A stretch of DNA of 64,000 nucleotides, taken from contig NZ_VKDC01000003.1 of the NCBI RefSeq assembly GCF_007097395.1, forward strand, positions 62,001 to 126,000, read 5' to 3'. Below the pieces are notes generated by a model, which saw only the letters and a program-made list of their open reading frames with translations, was not told the origin of the DNA and did no database searches. Positions 19,558 to 28,780 of this stretch are shown one piece after another. The translations under genes were made by a program, and so were the position numbers. The stretch is from Fulvivirga sp. M361. Its GTDB lineage: Bacteria; Bacteroidota; Bacteroidia; Cytophagales; Cyclobacteriaceae. Every line of letters begins with the position of its first letter. Within the stretch, counting starts at the first letter, position 1.

Positions 19558-20599
19558 AGAATTTAAGCAGATCAGGCTGTTCCGAAGGATCAGCCTGATT
19601 ACTTTAGTAGCAGTCTATCTATTGATCCTGGTAGGTGGTATTGTACGAAGTTCAGGATCGGGTATGGGATGTCCTGATTGGCCTAAATGTTTTGGTTCAT
19701 GGGTGCCGCCCACATCGAAAGAACAGCTCCCTCCTGATTACAAAGACATTTACTCTGCCAAGAGGGATAACAAAAACAAGCGTTTTGCCAGTTACCTGAC
19801 TACATTAGGGTTTCGAGAGACTGCCGATAAACTATTGGCAGATAAATCAATCCTGGAGGAGGCTGATTTCAATAAATACAAGACCTGGATAGAATATATT
19901 AACCGATTGATAGGAGCTATCATCGGTCTGCTCATTATAGCTACATTTGTAGCTTCCATACCTTTTTTCAAGAGTGATAAAAAGATCACCATTACAAGTT
20001 TTTCGATACTCTTACTGGTACTGTTTCAAGGTTGGATAGGGTCAATAGTGGTATCAACGAATTTGTTGCCCTGGATGATTACGATTCATATGTTCCTGGC
20101 CTTATTGATTGTGGCGTTATTGATTTATGTTTATCACAGTATATCATCAAAACATATAGCCTCTGACCCGCATCAAAAAACATACTGGTTAAAACTCCTG
20201 CTCATTGGGTGTATGCTCACTTCATTAATCCAGATTGCTTTCGGTACGCAGGTAAGGGAGTCTGTTGATCATGTTGCTTCGTCATTGCTTTATCAATCCA
20301 GGGAAACATGGATAGGAGAATTAGGGGTCGAATTCTTTGTGCATCGTTCGTTTTCATGGGTAGTATTTCTACTACATGTTATATTGATCTATCTTTTTAG
20401 AAAGTCACAGGTCAAGTCCAAACTTGTAACTTACTTAATTGTTATCCTTTTAGTGTCGCTGCTTTCAGGGGTTATCATGGCATATTGGGCGATCCCTCCC
20501 ACAATGCAACCTGTCCATTTATTGGTGGGGACATTGGGTTTCGGCATACAATTTTTGCTATTTTTGAGGCTAAATCGAAATAATGCGGTTTTAACATAA
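19547..20599 (+). CDS. ctaA: Heme A synthase (COX15/CtaA family)
   Basis: 350 residues, eight hydrophobic helices. The N-terminal GGIVRSSGSGMGCPDWPKCFGSWVPP has the conserved Cys pair of COX15/CtaA. Later conserved blocks are WIEYINRLIGAIIGLL, PWMITIHMFLALLIVAL and FFVHRSFSW, carrying heme-ligand His. It oxidises heme O to heme A for the oxidase. The ATG at 19547 lies inside ctaD, and the stop shares one base with the ctaB start (TAATG). Confidence 0.93.
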   Translation: MKNREFKQIRLFRRISLITLVAVYLLILVGGIVRSSGSGMGCPDWPKCFGSWVPPTSKEQLPPDYKDIYSAKRDNKNKRFASYLTTLGFRETADKLLADKSILEEADFNKYKTWIEYINRLIGAIIGLLIIATFVASIPFFKSDKKITITSFSILLLVLFQGWIGSIVVSTNLLPWMITIHMFLALLIVALLIYVYHSISSKHIASDPHQKTYWLKLLLIGCMLTSLIQIAFGTQVRESVDHVASSLLYQSRETWIGELGVEFFVHRSFSWVVFLLHVILIYLFRKSQVKSKLVTYLIVILLVSLLSGVIMAYWAIPPTMQPVHLLVGTLGFGIQFLLFLRLNRNNAVLT

Positions 20600-21492
20600 T
20601 GGTGGGTAATACATACGGATTTTCACGAATTTTGATTGTAGATAAACTGAAAGTTTATCTGGAGCTTGTTAAGATGAGGTTGTCTTTTCTTGTAGCTTTT
20701 TCTTGTGGTTTTGGTTATGTATTAGGCAGTGGGGGGCAGTTGATATGGACACATCTTTGCTGGTTAAGTTTAGGTGCTTTTCTTGTTTCAGGGGCTTCCA
20801 TTACCATTAACCAGATCATAGAAAGAGACTTTGATAAGCTGATGTCCAGAACAAAGGGGCGTCCATTACCTACGGCGCGGATCTCTGTCCGTGAAGCAAT
20901 GTTATTTGCAATTACTATTGCGGCAATAGGTATAAGCATTTTAATGTTTTACACTAATATGCTTACCACTTTGTTGTCTATCTTGTCCATGGTATTATAC
21001 AGTTTTGTATATACTCCCCTGAAGAGAGTGGGGCCTATAGCGGTATTTGTAGGAGCTATTCCAGGTGCACTACCGCCATTGTTGGGATGGACCGCTGTAA
21101 CCGGGATGATCACTTATGAAGCACTGATTATATTTGGTATCCAATTCATTTGGCAGTTTCCGCATTTTTGGGCCATTGCATGGGTGGGTGATGACGATTA
21201 TCGCAAGGCAGGTTTTAAATTATTGCCTTTTGGTGGTAGAAAAGACTTGAATACAGCTATACAAATAATGGTATATACTTTATTTTTAATACCGCTGGGT
21301 TTGTTGCCTTTGAAGTTTGGTATTACAGGTGTGGATTCTGCCATTGTAGTGACCATATGTGGCGTTTTGTTTTTAAGCCAGACTTTTTCTTTGATGAAAG
21401 ATGGCACCAGGCGTTCTGCTTTGCGGATCATGTTTGGTTCCATTATATATTTGCCTATTGTACAAATTGCTTATCTTCTTGATATGGTTTAA
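20599..21492 (+). CDS. ctaB: Protoheme IX farnesyltransferase (heme O synthase)
   Basis: 297 residues, UbiA-superfamily membrane prenyltransferase. The first Asp-rich motif is NQIIERDFDKLMSRTKGRPLP, with the second loop at WVGDDDYRKAGFKLLP. It farnesylates heme B to heme O, the substrate of CtaA immediately upstream. ATG 20599 overlaps the ctaA stop by one base. A later ATG at about 20674 would remove a conserved N-terminal helix and is less likely. Confidence 0.94.
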   Translation: MVGNTYGFSRILIVDKLKVYLELVKMRLSFLVAFSCGFGYVLGSGGQLIWTHLCWLSLGAFLVSGASITINQIIERDFDKLMSRTKGRPLPTARISVREAMLFAITIAAIGISILMFYTNMLTTLLSILSMVLYSFVYTPLKRVGPIAVFVGAIPGALPPLLGWTAVTGMITYEALIIFGIQFIWQFPHFWAIAWVGDDDYRKAGFKLLPFGGRKDLNTAIQIMVYTLFLIPLGLLPLKFGITGVDSAIVVTICGVLFLSQTFSLMKDGTRRSALRIMFGSIIYLPIVQIAYLLDMV

Positions 21493-21537
21493 ACCATGGG
21501 TAAAATGAATAATTCCAGTAGTAAAAGTAGATAGAAG

Positions 21538-22119
21538 ATGACGGGAGATTTAAAACTTGTAGAGGAGCCTCAAAAGCAACTTTCAATGCATCCCAAGAAG
21601 TTTGCATTGTGGCTGTTTATCATAACAGTGATCATGATATTTGCCGCTTTGACCAGTGCTTATATTGTAAGGCAGGGTGAAGGGAACTGGATGGTATTCG
21701 AATTACCTATGGAACTATGGGTGACCTCTGGTATTATCTTGATGAGTAGTATTACAATGCATTGGGGGTATCTTGCAGCCAAAAGAGATGAATTGGAAAA
21801 AGTCAAACTGGCTGTGGGTATTACTACATTCCTTGGTGTTGCCTTTCTTGTTGGGCAGTTCTACGTCTGGGGAGCGCTGGTAGATAATAATGTGTTTTTG
21901 GTAGGTAACCCTTCCGGGTCGTTTTTGTACATTCTTTCCGGATTGCACGGCTTACACTTAGTGAGTGGTGTTATTTTTCTAATAATTGTATTAATTTCAA
22001 CCTTTAAGTATAAAGTTCATTCAAAAAATATGACAAGGATGCAGATGTGTGCCACTTACTGGCATTTTCTGGATGCACTTTGGATATATTTGTTCATATT
22101 TTTATTATTGAATCATTAA
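21538..22119 (+). CDS. Cytochrome c oxidase subunit III-type protein (five-helix), first copy
   Basis: 193 residues, five transmembrane helices. HPKKFALWLFIITVIMIFAALTSAYIV and GLHGLHLVSGVIFLI match the COX3/CyoC family, and it ends WHFLDALWIYLFIFLLL, the family's conserved final helix. A second subunit III gene follows at 22141. Two tandem subunit III-type genes are common in this lineage; the division of labour between them is not known from sequence. Confidence 0.88.
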   Translation: MTGDLKLVEEPQKQLSMHPKKFALWLFIITVIMIFAALTSAYIVRQGEGNWMVFELPMELWVTSGIILMSSITMHWGYLAAKRDELEKVKLAVGITTFLGVAFLVGQFYVWGALVDNNVFLVGNPSGSFLYILSGLHGLHLVSGVIFLIIVLISTFKYKVHSKNMTRMQMCATYWHFLDALWIYLFIFLLLNH

Positions 22120-22140
22120 TTGATCGTTAAAAAGTAATTT

Positions 22141-22860
22141 ATGTCTGCAACTGCACCTAGCATTAACGCACCCAAGAAGAGCATTTGGGATGGTGGCCAA
22201 TCACCTTTTAAGGCGAGCTATGGAAAACTAATGATGTGGTTTTTCTTATTGTCTGATGCCTTTACCTTCTCAGCGCTTTTAATTACCTATGGTTTAATAC
22301 GGTCAGCACACCCTGCATATGTCGGGGAGGCGGAAGCTTTTGCATTCTCACAGGAATATTGGCCGATACCGGAAAAAGTTTTTGAAGCGGTACCTTTTCT
22401 CCATGGGGTAAGCTTACCTCTGGTATTTGTAGGTATTATGACCTTCATTCTTATCATGAGTAGTGTTACAATGGTATTGGCCGTAGAAGCCGGTCATAGA
22501 ATGGATAGAAAGGACGTAGAGAAATGGATGCTATGGACGATTATCGGAGGCCTTGTTTTTCTGGGGTGTCAGGCGTGGGAATGGTCGCATTTTATACATG
22601 GTACGGGTGGAGGCGGTGCAGGCCTTTCATGGAACGAATATGGTCCTCCTGATTTTGCCGCTTTTTTCTTTTTCATTACCGGTTTTCACGGGACACATGT
22701 GTTTAGTGGAGTAGTACTGAACTTTATTATTTATTACAATACGGTTACTGGTGTTTATGATCGCCGGGGGCATTACGAAATGGTTGAAAAAGTGGGGCTT
22801 TACTGGCACTTTGTGGATTTGGTATGGGTATTTGTTTTCACATTTTTTTACCTGGTTTAA
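22141..22860 (+). CDS. ctaE: Cytochrome c oxidase subunit III
   Basis: 239 residues, COX3 family. Segments include KLMMWFFLLSDAFTFSALLITYGLIR, LVFLGCQAWEWSHFIHG (conserved COX3 Q-x-x-E-W-x-H), FFFITGFHGTHVFSGVV and the terminal GLYWHFVDLVWVFVFTFFYLV. It stabilises subunit I and its D-channel entry. It lies 21 bp after the first subunit III-type gene and 19 bp before subunit IV. Confidence 0.93.
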   Translation: MSATAPSINAPKKSIWDGGQSPFKASYGKLMMWFFLLSDAFTFSALLITYGLIRSAHPAYVGEAEAFAFSQEYWPIPEKVFEAVPFLHGVSLPLVFVGIMTFILIMSSVTMVLAVEAGHRMDRKDVEKWMLWTIIGGLVFLGCQAWEWSHFIHGTGGGGAGLSWNEYGPPDFAAFFFFITGFHGTHVFSGVVLNFIIYYNTVTGVYDRRGHYEMVEKVGLYWHFVDLVWVFVFTFFYLV

Positions 22861-22879
22861 GTTTTAAAGAGTATATATT

Positions 22880-23212
22880 ATGCACGCAGAAAATACAACA
22901 CACGTTCAACCTCAACCGGTAGATAAAGCAAAGATCAGAAAAATATGGGTTACTGCCGGATACATGGCATTGATCACTATACTGGAATTTATCGTAGCAT
23001 TTACATTGCCCTTGGAGATGGCGACTACACGGGTTTCCATCTTTGTTTTGATGACCATTGTAAAAGCCTTTTACATAGTAGCTGAATTTATGCACCTTAA
23101 ATACGAAATGAAAGTATTGATATGGTCAATACTCATTCCGATGGTTTTTGTCATTTGGATGTTAATAGCTTTCATTTATGAAGGGGCAGCGATTAACGAA
23201 ATTCGATATTAA
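22880..23212 (+). CDS. Cytochrome c oxidase subunit IV (prokaryotic)
   Basis: 110 residues, three transmembrane helices. VTAGYMALITILEFIVAF, IVKAFYIVAEFMHLKYE and LIPMVFVIWMLIAFIYEG match the bacterial COX4 (CtaF-like) family; the FMHLKYE block is characteristic. It is the last structural oxidase gene and is followed by a hairpin terminator at 23237. Confidence 0.9.
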   Translation: MHAENTTHVQPQPVDKAKIRKIWVTAGYMALITILEFIVAFTLPLEMATTRVSIFVLMTIVKAFYIVAEFMHLKYEMKVLIWSILIPMVFVIWMLIAFIYEGAAINEIRY

Positions 23213-23236
23213 TATTCACTGAATAATATAGAATGG

Positions 23237-23265
23237 GGCTAAGGTGAAAACTTTAGCCTTATTTG
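23237..23265 (+). terminator. Hairpin terminator or attenuator after the oxidase genes
   Basis: An 8-bp stem (GGCTAAGG with CTTTAGCC, one G-T pair) and a TGAAAA loop are followed by TTATTTG. The weak T-run and the functionally related genes just downstream suggest partial read-through is possible. Confidence 0.6.
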
Positions 23266-23271
23266 TTTCTA

Positions 23272-23793
23272 ATGAAAAAAGTAGTCCAGGCAATATTTCT
23301 ACTGCTCATTCTTATTGTACCGGTAGTGATTTTTCTATTCTTGAAGACATTTGGCGATAACAAGTTTTTTGTTCCGGTTTATCATCAGGATGGAGTAACC
23401 GCTCGCTTCGATGATTGCGATTTTGCAGAGGGTACTTTTACCGTACCGCTTAACAATAAAAATAATCAAAAGGCTAATATCACTGTTTTTTTTGAAGAGA
23501 CGGCTGATTTTACCTCACAGGAACTGGTCAATATTTCTAAGCGTTTGAAAGCCACTTTTTCGAAACATATATCTTTTAATGCATTCGGTGAAGCTTCTTC
23601 TGAACAAGGTGAAATGATAAAATCAGAACAAAGTGAGTTGAAAAAACGCATGCATTGTAATTTTGCCACTGACACATTGAATCAATTTATCTTACATGAT
23701 CAGAAAGGATATATCAGAGGGTATTATAATAATGACCTGGATGAGATAGACCGCCTCATCGTGGAGATCAAAATAGTATTGGAAAATGAGTGA
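23272..23793 (+). CDS. SCO1/SenC-like membrane-anchored protein lacking the copper-binding Cys pair
   Basis: 173 residues from ATG 23272. One N-terminal membrane anchor (about 4-25) is followed by a thioredoxin-like domain. The C-terminus (DQKGYIRGYYNNDLDEIDRLIVEIKIVL) resembles the end of SCO proteins. At the place where SCO proteins carry CxxxCP, this one reads FFEETADFTSQEL, with no cysteines; the only Cys are in FDDCDF and MHCNF. Canonical SCO proteins deliver copper to CuA. This one may be a regulatory or structural derivative of that family. It overlaps the DUF420 gene by 8 bases. Confidence 0.7.
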   Translation: MKKVVQAIFLLLILIVPVVIFLFLKTFGDNKFFVPVYHQDGVTARFDDCDFAEGTFTVPLNNKNNQKANITVFFEETADFTSQELVNISKRLKATFSKHISFNAFGEASSEQGEMIKSEQSELKKRMHCNFATDTLNQFILHDQKGYIRGYYNNDLDEIDRLIVEIKIVLENE

Positions 23794-24316
23794 ATTATTA
23801 GCAACTAAGGAGGCGAAGTACAACAAAATTATTATACTACTTTCCGTTGTTATTCCTGTAGTAGTAGCTATACTATTTGGAGTGAAAGTAGAAGGGTATG
23901 ATTTGTCTTTTTTGCCCCCCATTTATGCTGGCACTAATGCTTTGACAGCATTTCTTTTGGTTTTAGGCTTATGGGCCATTAAGAATAAAAAGAGAAAACT
24001 TCATGAAACCTTTATGAAAGTATGCCTGATACTCTCAGCGTTGTTTTTAGTTATGTACGTTTTGTATCATATGACGAGTGACCCAACGCCTTATGGCGGT
24101 GAGGGTGCTCTTAGGTACGTCTATTACTTCATATTAATCACCCATATAATACTGTCCATTGCTGTAATTCCTTTGGTGTTGTTCACTTTTACTAAGGCTT
24201 GGACGGAAAGGTTTGATAAGCATAAGAAGTTAGCCAGAGTCACCTTCCCGATATGGCTGTATGTAGCCATTACAGGTGTAGTAGTGTATCTAATGATTAG
24301 CCCTTACTACGTTTAA
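23786..24316 (+). CDS. DUF420 membrane protein (CtaM/YozB-like oxidase assembly factor)
   Basis: 176 residues, five transmembrane helices with conserved DUF420 residues: PPIYAGTNALTAFLLVLG, KLHETFMKVCLILSALFLVMYVLYHM, YFILITHIILSIAVIPLVLFT and KHKKLARVTFPIWLYVAITGVVVYLM. Conserved His in helices suggest metal or heme contact. The Bacillus DUF420 protein CtaM is needed for active heme-A oxidase, which suits this position. It starts within the preceding gene (ATGA-type coupling). Confidence 0.85.
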   Translation: MSELLATKEAKYNKIIILLSVVIPVVVAILFGVKVEGYDLSFLPPIYAGTNALTAFLLVLGLWAIKNKKRKLHETFMKVCLILSALFLVMYVLYHMTSDPTPYGGEGALRYVYYFILITHIILSIAVIPLVLFTFTKAWTERFDKHKKLARVTFPIWLYVAITGVVVYLMISPYYV

Positions 24317-24448
24317 GATAGATTTAATATCTTGTAACTGAATGTATGGCAGACGATAGAAACATCATTGAACTAATAAAGTGCAAGTTCATGTTAGTAT
24401 GGACAGGGCTGTTAATAAAGCGATAAGAAGGATTAAAACGAGGTGAAG

Positions 24449-24709
24449 ATGAAGAAGACAATCATGGCATTTGTTTTTGTGATGCTTACAGCATTTGGCA
24501 GCTATGCGCAATGTGCAATGTGCCGGGCCACGCTTGAGAATAATGTGAGCAACGGTGACATAGGCATAGGAGCAAGTTTGAATTTTGGTATACTATATTT
24601 ATTTGTGATGCCTTATCTTATCATTGGCGTGGTCGGATATCTGTGGTATCGAAACAGCAAAGCTAATGCAAATAAGCAACAACCGAGGCAGCGCCATACT
24701 TCATGGTAA
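24449..24709 (+). CDS. Small secreted/membrane protein with CxMC motif, unknown function
   Basis: 86 residues from ATG 24449. Signal peptide MKKTIMAFVFVMLTAFGSYA, then CAMCRATLENNVSNGD, then one transmembrane helix (about 47-67) and a basic tail. Genes of this kind sit next to oxidase assembly genes in related bacteria, but the function is not established; the CxxC pair could bind metal or heme, or be redox-active. The end overlaps the start of the DUF983 gene by 44 bases in a different frame. Confidence 0.65.
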   Translation: MKKTIMAFVFVMLTAFGSYAQCAMCRATLENNVSNGDIGIGASLNFGILYLFVMPYLIIGVVGYLWYRNSKANANKQQPRQRHTSW

Positions 24710-25049
24710 ATGTCCGCGCTGTAGAAAAGGTGGAATGTTCCCTTATACAGCTTATAACCTTATGAAATTCCATAAAATGAATCCGGATTGCCCAAACTGC
24801 GGATTGCATTTTGAGCGGGAACCAGGTTTCTTCTTTGGCGCTATGTACATCAGCTATGCCTTTTCTGTGGCTATTTTTGTAACAGTTGGTGTAGCATTAA
24901 CTGTATTGGGTGATTATCCGCTTTATGTCTACCTTATAGGCATTATAGGTAGTGTGATTCTATTATTACCAGTAAGTTTCAGGTATTCCAGGATACTATT
25001 TCTTCACTTGTTTGGAGGAGTGAAGTTTGATACTCGGTACGGTAATTGA
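24666..25049 (+). CDS. DUF983 family membrane protein with zinc-ribbon
   Basis: 127 residues from ATG 24666, chosen because it starts directly before the conserved domain. CPRCRKGGMF and CPNCGLHFEREPGFFFGAMYISYAFS give a four-Cys zinc ribbon followed by the DUF983 signature and two transmembrane helices. DUF983 proteins often neighbour oxidase genes and may aid assembly, though the function is unproven. The start lies inside the preceding gene. Confidence 0.85.
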   Translation: MQISNNRGSAILHGKCPRCRKGGMFPYTAYNLMKFHKMNPDCPNCGLHFEREPGFFFGAMYISYAFSVAIFVTVGVALTVLGDYPLYVYLIGIIGSVILLLPVSFRYSRILFLHLFGGVKFDTRYGN

Positions 25050-25090
25050 GCTAAATCACTTATATTTAATAAAGATCATAGTTTTGTAAG

Positions 25091-28000
25091 TTGATTCATT
25101 CTTCCTTCAGGTATAATCTATTGTACATAGCCATTCCGTTTTTATTGGCAGGTACAGGGTTGTATTTTTTTATGGACAGGCCAGATGCTTCTTTGTCTTT
25201 AGAAAAAGAAGCATCAAAAATCGTAAATAACCTTGTACGGGAATTGTCTTCTATACAAAGGCAAACGGTCCCTGTATTGGAAGTGTTAGAAAACGAGGAT
25301 GAATTTCATTTTACCAAATTTAATGGTCTATCAAGTTATCCCTTTTTCATTTATCAGGGTGGTGATCTTATTTATTGGTCAGATTATCGTTTTGTGCCTG
25401 ATTATCATTCGGTCCGGGGAGATTATCGATACCGCTTTTTACAATTACTAAGAAAAGATTTTATTGCGAGGAAATGGGTAATTGCCAATTCGTCATTTGA
25501 AGTAGTGGCGCTTTTGCCTCTTTACAAAGGGTATCAGATAGAAAATGATTTTGTAGCGTCTGCATATAATCCTGAAATATTTCCTGTTCAGCAGTTATCC
25601 ATACTTCCCATGTCCTCGGAAGCGGGCACGGACATATGCCTGGATAACAATGAATATTGCCTTTTTAAAGTATTGTTCGATAAGGATTATTCCAGCCCGG
25701 ACAGGTCTCTCTTGTTATTGATCAATGCATTGTATTCCATTGGATTTCTGCTGCTTTTCATTGCCATTTATGTCATAATATATCAGGTAGGTCGTAGGGT
25801 TGCTATCAAAGGAGCGCTCCTGCTTGCCGCAGGCATATTACTTATCCGACTGCTCATGCTCTGGATAGGGTTTCCTGATAACTTCACCGATGCCCCTCTT
25901 TTTAATTCCAGGTATTTCGCCTCATCCAACCTGAACAGATCACTGGGGGATCTATTAATAAACCTGGGTGGCTTTTGTTCTTGGACTATTTATGTGTTCC
26001 TCCATAGGTCACGTATATTGGAAGAATTAGCGAGTAGGTTGCCTGAAAATAGGCATATCAAGATCCTGCTCGGAGCATTGACCATTGGGGGTGGATTTTT
26101 TTCCTTCCACATAGGCTATCTCATGTTCCAGACATTGTATCACAATTCACAGTTGACATTTGACATTGAGCAAACGTTAGATTTCGATAGTAGCCGGCTG
26201 ACAGGGTTTGTAATCTTCCTTGTTTTTATTTTTTCGGTTTTCTTTTTTTTTCATGTCGTTTACAAACTGATGAAGCAAACCTTCTCGGAGAAACGCGCGC
26301 TTATACAGGCGTTTTTCAGTGGAGCGGCCTTATTTTCACTGGTTAATCTATTAATAGGGCAGATATTTTGGCCAGCTCTCTTATTAGGTAGTGCGACTTA
26401 CTTCGTGCTTCACATTACTGACCTTCCCCGGTCTATAAAAAAACTGGGCTATAGTACTTTCCTTTACTTTTTTGTTTATGTTATTTCAGGCGCACTCTTA
26501 GGTACTATCTCAATTTACCAGTTTGAAAATGAAAGGGACATCAAACGGAAAAAGAAATATGCCAGTCAGCTGTTGATAGAGAATGATAACCTTGCTGAGT
26601 TCCTGTTATCAGAGGCAAATGACAGGATTGAAAAAGATGTGTTCATTCAAAATCGCATGTCAAGTCCGTTCCTTTCTAAGGACATCATTAAAGCAAAAAT
26701 AAGGCGGGTATATTTGAATAGCTACTTTGATAAGTATGATGTGAATATTTACTTGTACAATGCATTGAGTGAACCCTTTGATAACTCTTTTGAGACTATC
26801 TTACCCAATGACTTTCGGGGCAGCTACAGTACTTCCTATGATAGTATTTATTTTATAAATAGTTTGGGTAGTGAACTGTCTAAAAGATATCTAAGCTTTT
26901 CTAAAATTGAAAAACGAGGAGTAACCGTAGGATACATTGCCATAGATCTAAACCTTAAAAGAGTCATTCCCGAGAGTGTATATCCGGAGCTTTTAGTAGA
27001 CCACAGGTTTCTTAATCCATATCAGAATGCTAAATACAGCTATGCCGTCTTTGAGAATAATACGATTACTTATAACTCCGGTGATTTTAACTACCTGCTG
27101 AATTTTGGAGAAGTACTTTTTCAGGACCCGGCTTTGTATGATCAGTCCCTGATTGTCTCGGGGTATCGGCATATTGCTGTAAGAGATGTTAATGATAAAG
27201 TAATTGTCATTAGCTCAGAAGATCACTCTTTTTCTGATGTGATCTCCAATTTCTCATTCCTTTTCTTGATACAGGTTTTTTCAGTGGTCTTGCTGGCAGG
27301 GTTTTACGCTTTATATTTTCTATTACAGCAGGAGAGCCTCAATTATTCGGCTAAAATTCAGCTTTATCTTAATGTGGCCTTTTTCCTTCCTTTATTCGCT
27401 GTGAGTGCTACTACGCTTAGCCTTATTAACTCTTCGTTTGAGAAAGAAGTGAATTATGAATATTATAAGAAAGCTGAAAACATAAGCATTAATGTAAGTG
27501 AAGACCTCAACGATTTTGTAAGTGACAGCACTGCCAATGCCGAGGAACTCCAGACACAACTCATTCAGCTTTCGAAATATTCAGGGGCAGATGTGAACTT
27601 ATTTGATACTCAAGGGAAACTGATTGCTACAAGCCAACCGTTGATCTATGAAAATGATCTTTTAAGTAACCATGTTAACCCAGTGGCCTATGCTTATATT
27701 AAAGAGCGTGGTGAAAATGCGCGTATCCTTCAGGAGTCGGTGGGTGAGCTGGACTATAACACAGCGTTTTTTGCCGTAAAGTCTTTTGATAAAGGCGACC
27801 TTATCGGAATGGTCAGTATTCCCTTTTTTCAGTCGGAATATACGCTTGAACAAAACCAGATTACGATACTTACCAACGTGATCAATATATTTACAGTTGT
27901 TTTTATTGTATTCCTAGTAGTGTCATACCTTGCGGCCAAATGGCTTACTTTTCCGTTATGGTTTATTACACAAAAACTTAAAAAAACAACCCTTACTGGA

Positions 28001-28780
28001 TTTAATGAGCCTCTTTCGTGGGATGCCAATGATGAAATCGGGTTGATGGTGGGAGAGTATAATAAGATGCTTGAAAACCTTGAAAACAGTAAAAAAGCCT
28101 TAGCCAGGAGTGAAAAAGAATCAGCCTGGAGGGAAATTGCCCAACAGGTGGCTCACGAGATCAAAAACCCACTCACACCTATGAAACTTACCCTTCAACA
28201 CTTGAGTAGAAAGCTACGGGATAAGGGAAGTAAGGAAGAGATGGACCGGCCTATTAATACGTTGCTGGATCAGGTAGATATACTTAATGATATTGCTTCT
28301 TCCTTTAGCTCGTTTGCAAAGATGCCCATTCCTGAGCATGAACGATATGAACTGGCACATGTAGTACGCAATGTAGTAAGTCTTCATAAGTCAACAAAAA
28401 ACGTTGTTATTGACTTACATATAGAAGTAGAGCCAGTGTTTACTATAGGTGATGAACAATTAATGGGAAGGATCATTAATAATATACTGTTGAATGCGAT
28501 ACAAGCTACAGAGCGTAAAGACTCTTGCATAAAAATTTGCTTAGATAAGATACGAGCGTCAAAAGTAAGACTGGAGATTAAAGATAATGGTGCCGGGATA
28601 GCTAATGATATCCGTAACAAGATATTCATTCCTAATTTTAGCACCAAAGAGATGGGATCAGGTATAGGCCTGGCCATAGCTAAGCACGGCGTAGAACATG
28701 CCGGTGGAAAGATTTGGTTTGAGACTGAAATAGGAAGTGGTACTTCTTTCTTCATTGAATTGCCTACACAAAATTCATAA
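25091..28780 (+). CDS. Very large multi-pass sensor histidine kinase, NtrY-like kinase core
   Basis: 1229 residues from TTG 25091; an in-frame stop lies 12 bases upstream and the first ATG would cut off the first helix. A first transmembrane segment and a ~180-residue extracytoplasmic region precede a multi-helix block (about 205-485). A second sensor region (~490-730), two helices (~735-795), a third sensor domain and a helix (~925-950) follow, then HAMP. The kinase core has REIAQQVAHEIKNPLTPMKL with His about 1022, N-box NILLNAIQ, DNGAGI and GSGIGLAIAKHGVEHAGG, closest in style to NtrY. No response regulator gene is adjacent. The stop overlaps the next start (TAATG). Confidence 0.85.
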   Translation: MIHSSFRYNLLYIAIPFLLAGTGLYFFMDRPDASLSLEKEASKIVNNLVRELSSIQRQTVPVLEVLENEDEFHFTKFNGLSSYPFFIYQGGDLIYWSDYRFVPDYHSVRGDYRYRFLQLLRKDFIARKWVIANSSFEVVALLPLYKGYQIENDFVASAYNPEIFPVQQLSILPMSSEAGTDICLDNNEYCLFKVLFDKDYSSPDRSLLLLINALYSIGFLLLFIAIYVIIYQVGRRVAIKGALLLAAGILLIRLLMLWIGFPDNFTDAPLFNSRYFASSNLNRSLGDLLINLGGFCSWTIYVFLHRSRILEELASRLPENRHIKILLGALTIGGGFFSFHIGYLMFQTLYHNSQLTFDIEQTLDFDSSRLTGFVIFLVFIFSVFFFFHVVYKLMKQTFSEKRALIQAFFSGAALFSLVNLLIGQIFWPALLLGSATYFVLHITDLPRSIKKLGYSTFLYFFVYVISGALLGTISIYQFENERDIKRKKKYASQLLIENDNLAEFLLSEANDRIEKDVFIQNRMSSPFLSKDIIKAKIRRVYLNSYFDKYDVNIYLYNALSEPFDNSFETILPNDFRGSYSTSYDSIYFINSLGSELSKRYLSFSKIEKRGVTVGYIAIDLNLKRVIPESVYPELLVDHRFLNPYQNAKYSYAVFENNTITYNSGDFNYLLNFGEVLFQDPALYDQSLIVSGYRHIAVRDVNDKVIVISSEDHSFSDVISNFSFLFLIQVFSVVLLAGFYALYFLLQQESLNYSAKIQLYLNVAFFLPLFAVSATTLSLINSSFEKEVNYEYYKKAENISINVSEDLNDFVSDSTANAEELQTQLIQLSKYSGADVNLFDTQGKLIATSQPLIYENDLLSNHVNPVAYAYIKERGENARILQESVGELDYNTAFFAVKSFDKGDLIGMVSIPFFQSEYTLEQNQITILTNVINIFTVVFIVFLVVSYLAAKWLTFPLWFITQKLKKTTLTGFNEPLSWDANDEIGLMVGEYNKMLENLENSKKALARSEKESAWREIAQQVAHEIKNPLTPMKLTLQHLSRKLRDKGSKEEMDRPINTLLDQVDILNDIASSFSSFAKMPIPEHERYELAHVVRNVVSLHKSTKNVVIDLHIEVEPVFTIGDEQLMGRIINNILLNAIQATERKDSCIKICLDKIRASKVRLEIKDNGAGIANDIRNKIFIPNFSTKEMGSGIGLAIAKHGVEHAGGKIWFETEIGSGTSFFIELPTQNS

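Noticed and set aside
24346-24426. 26-codon frame starting MADDRNIIELIKCKF between the DUF420 and CAMC genes
   Set aside because: Short, no signal or family pattern; length is expected by chance in a 130-base gap.
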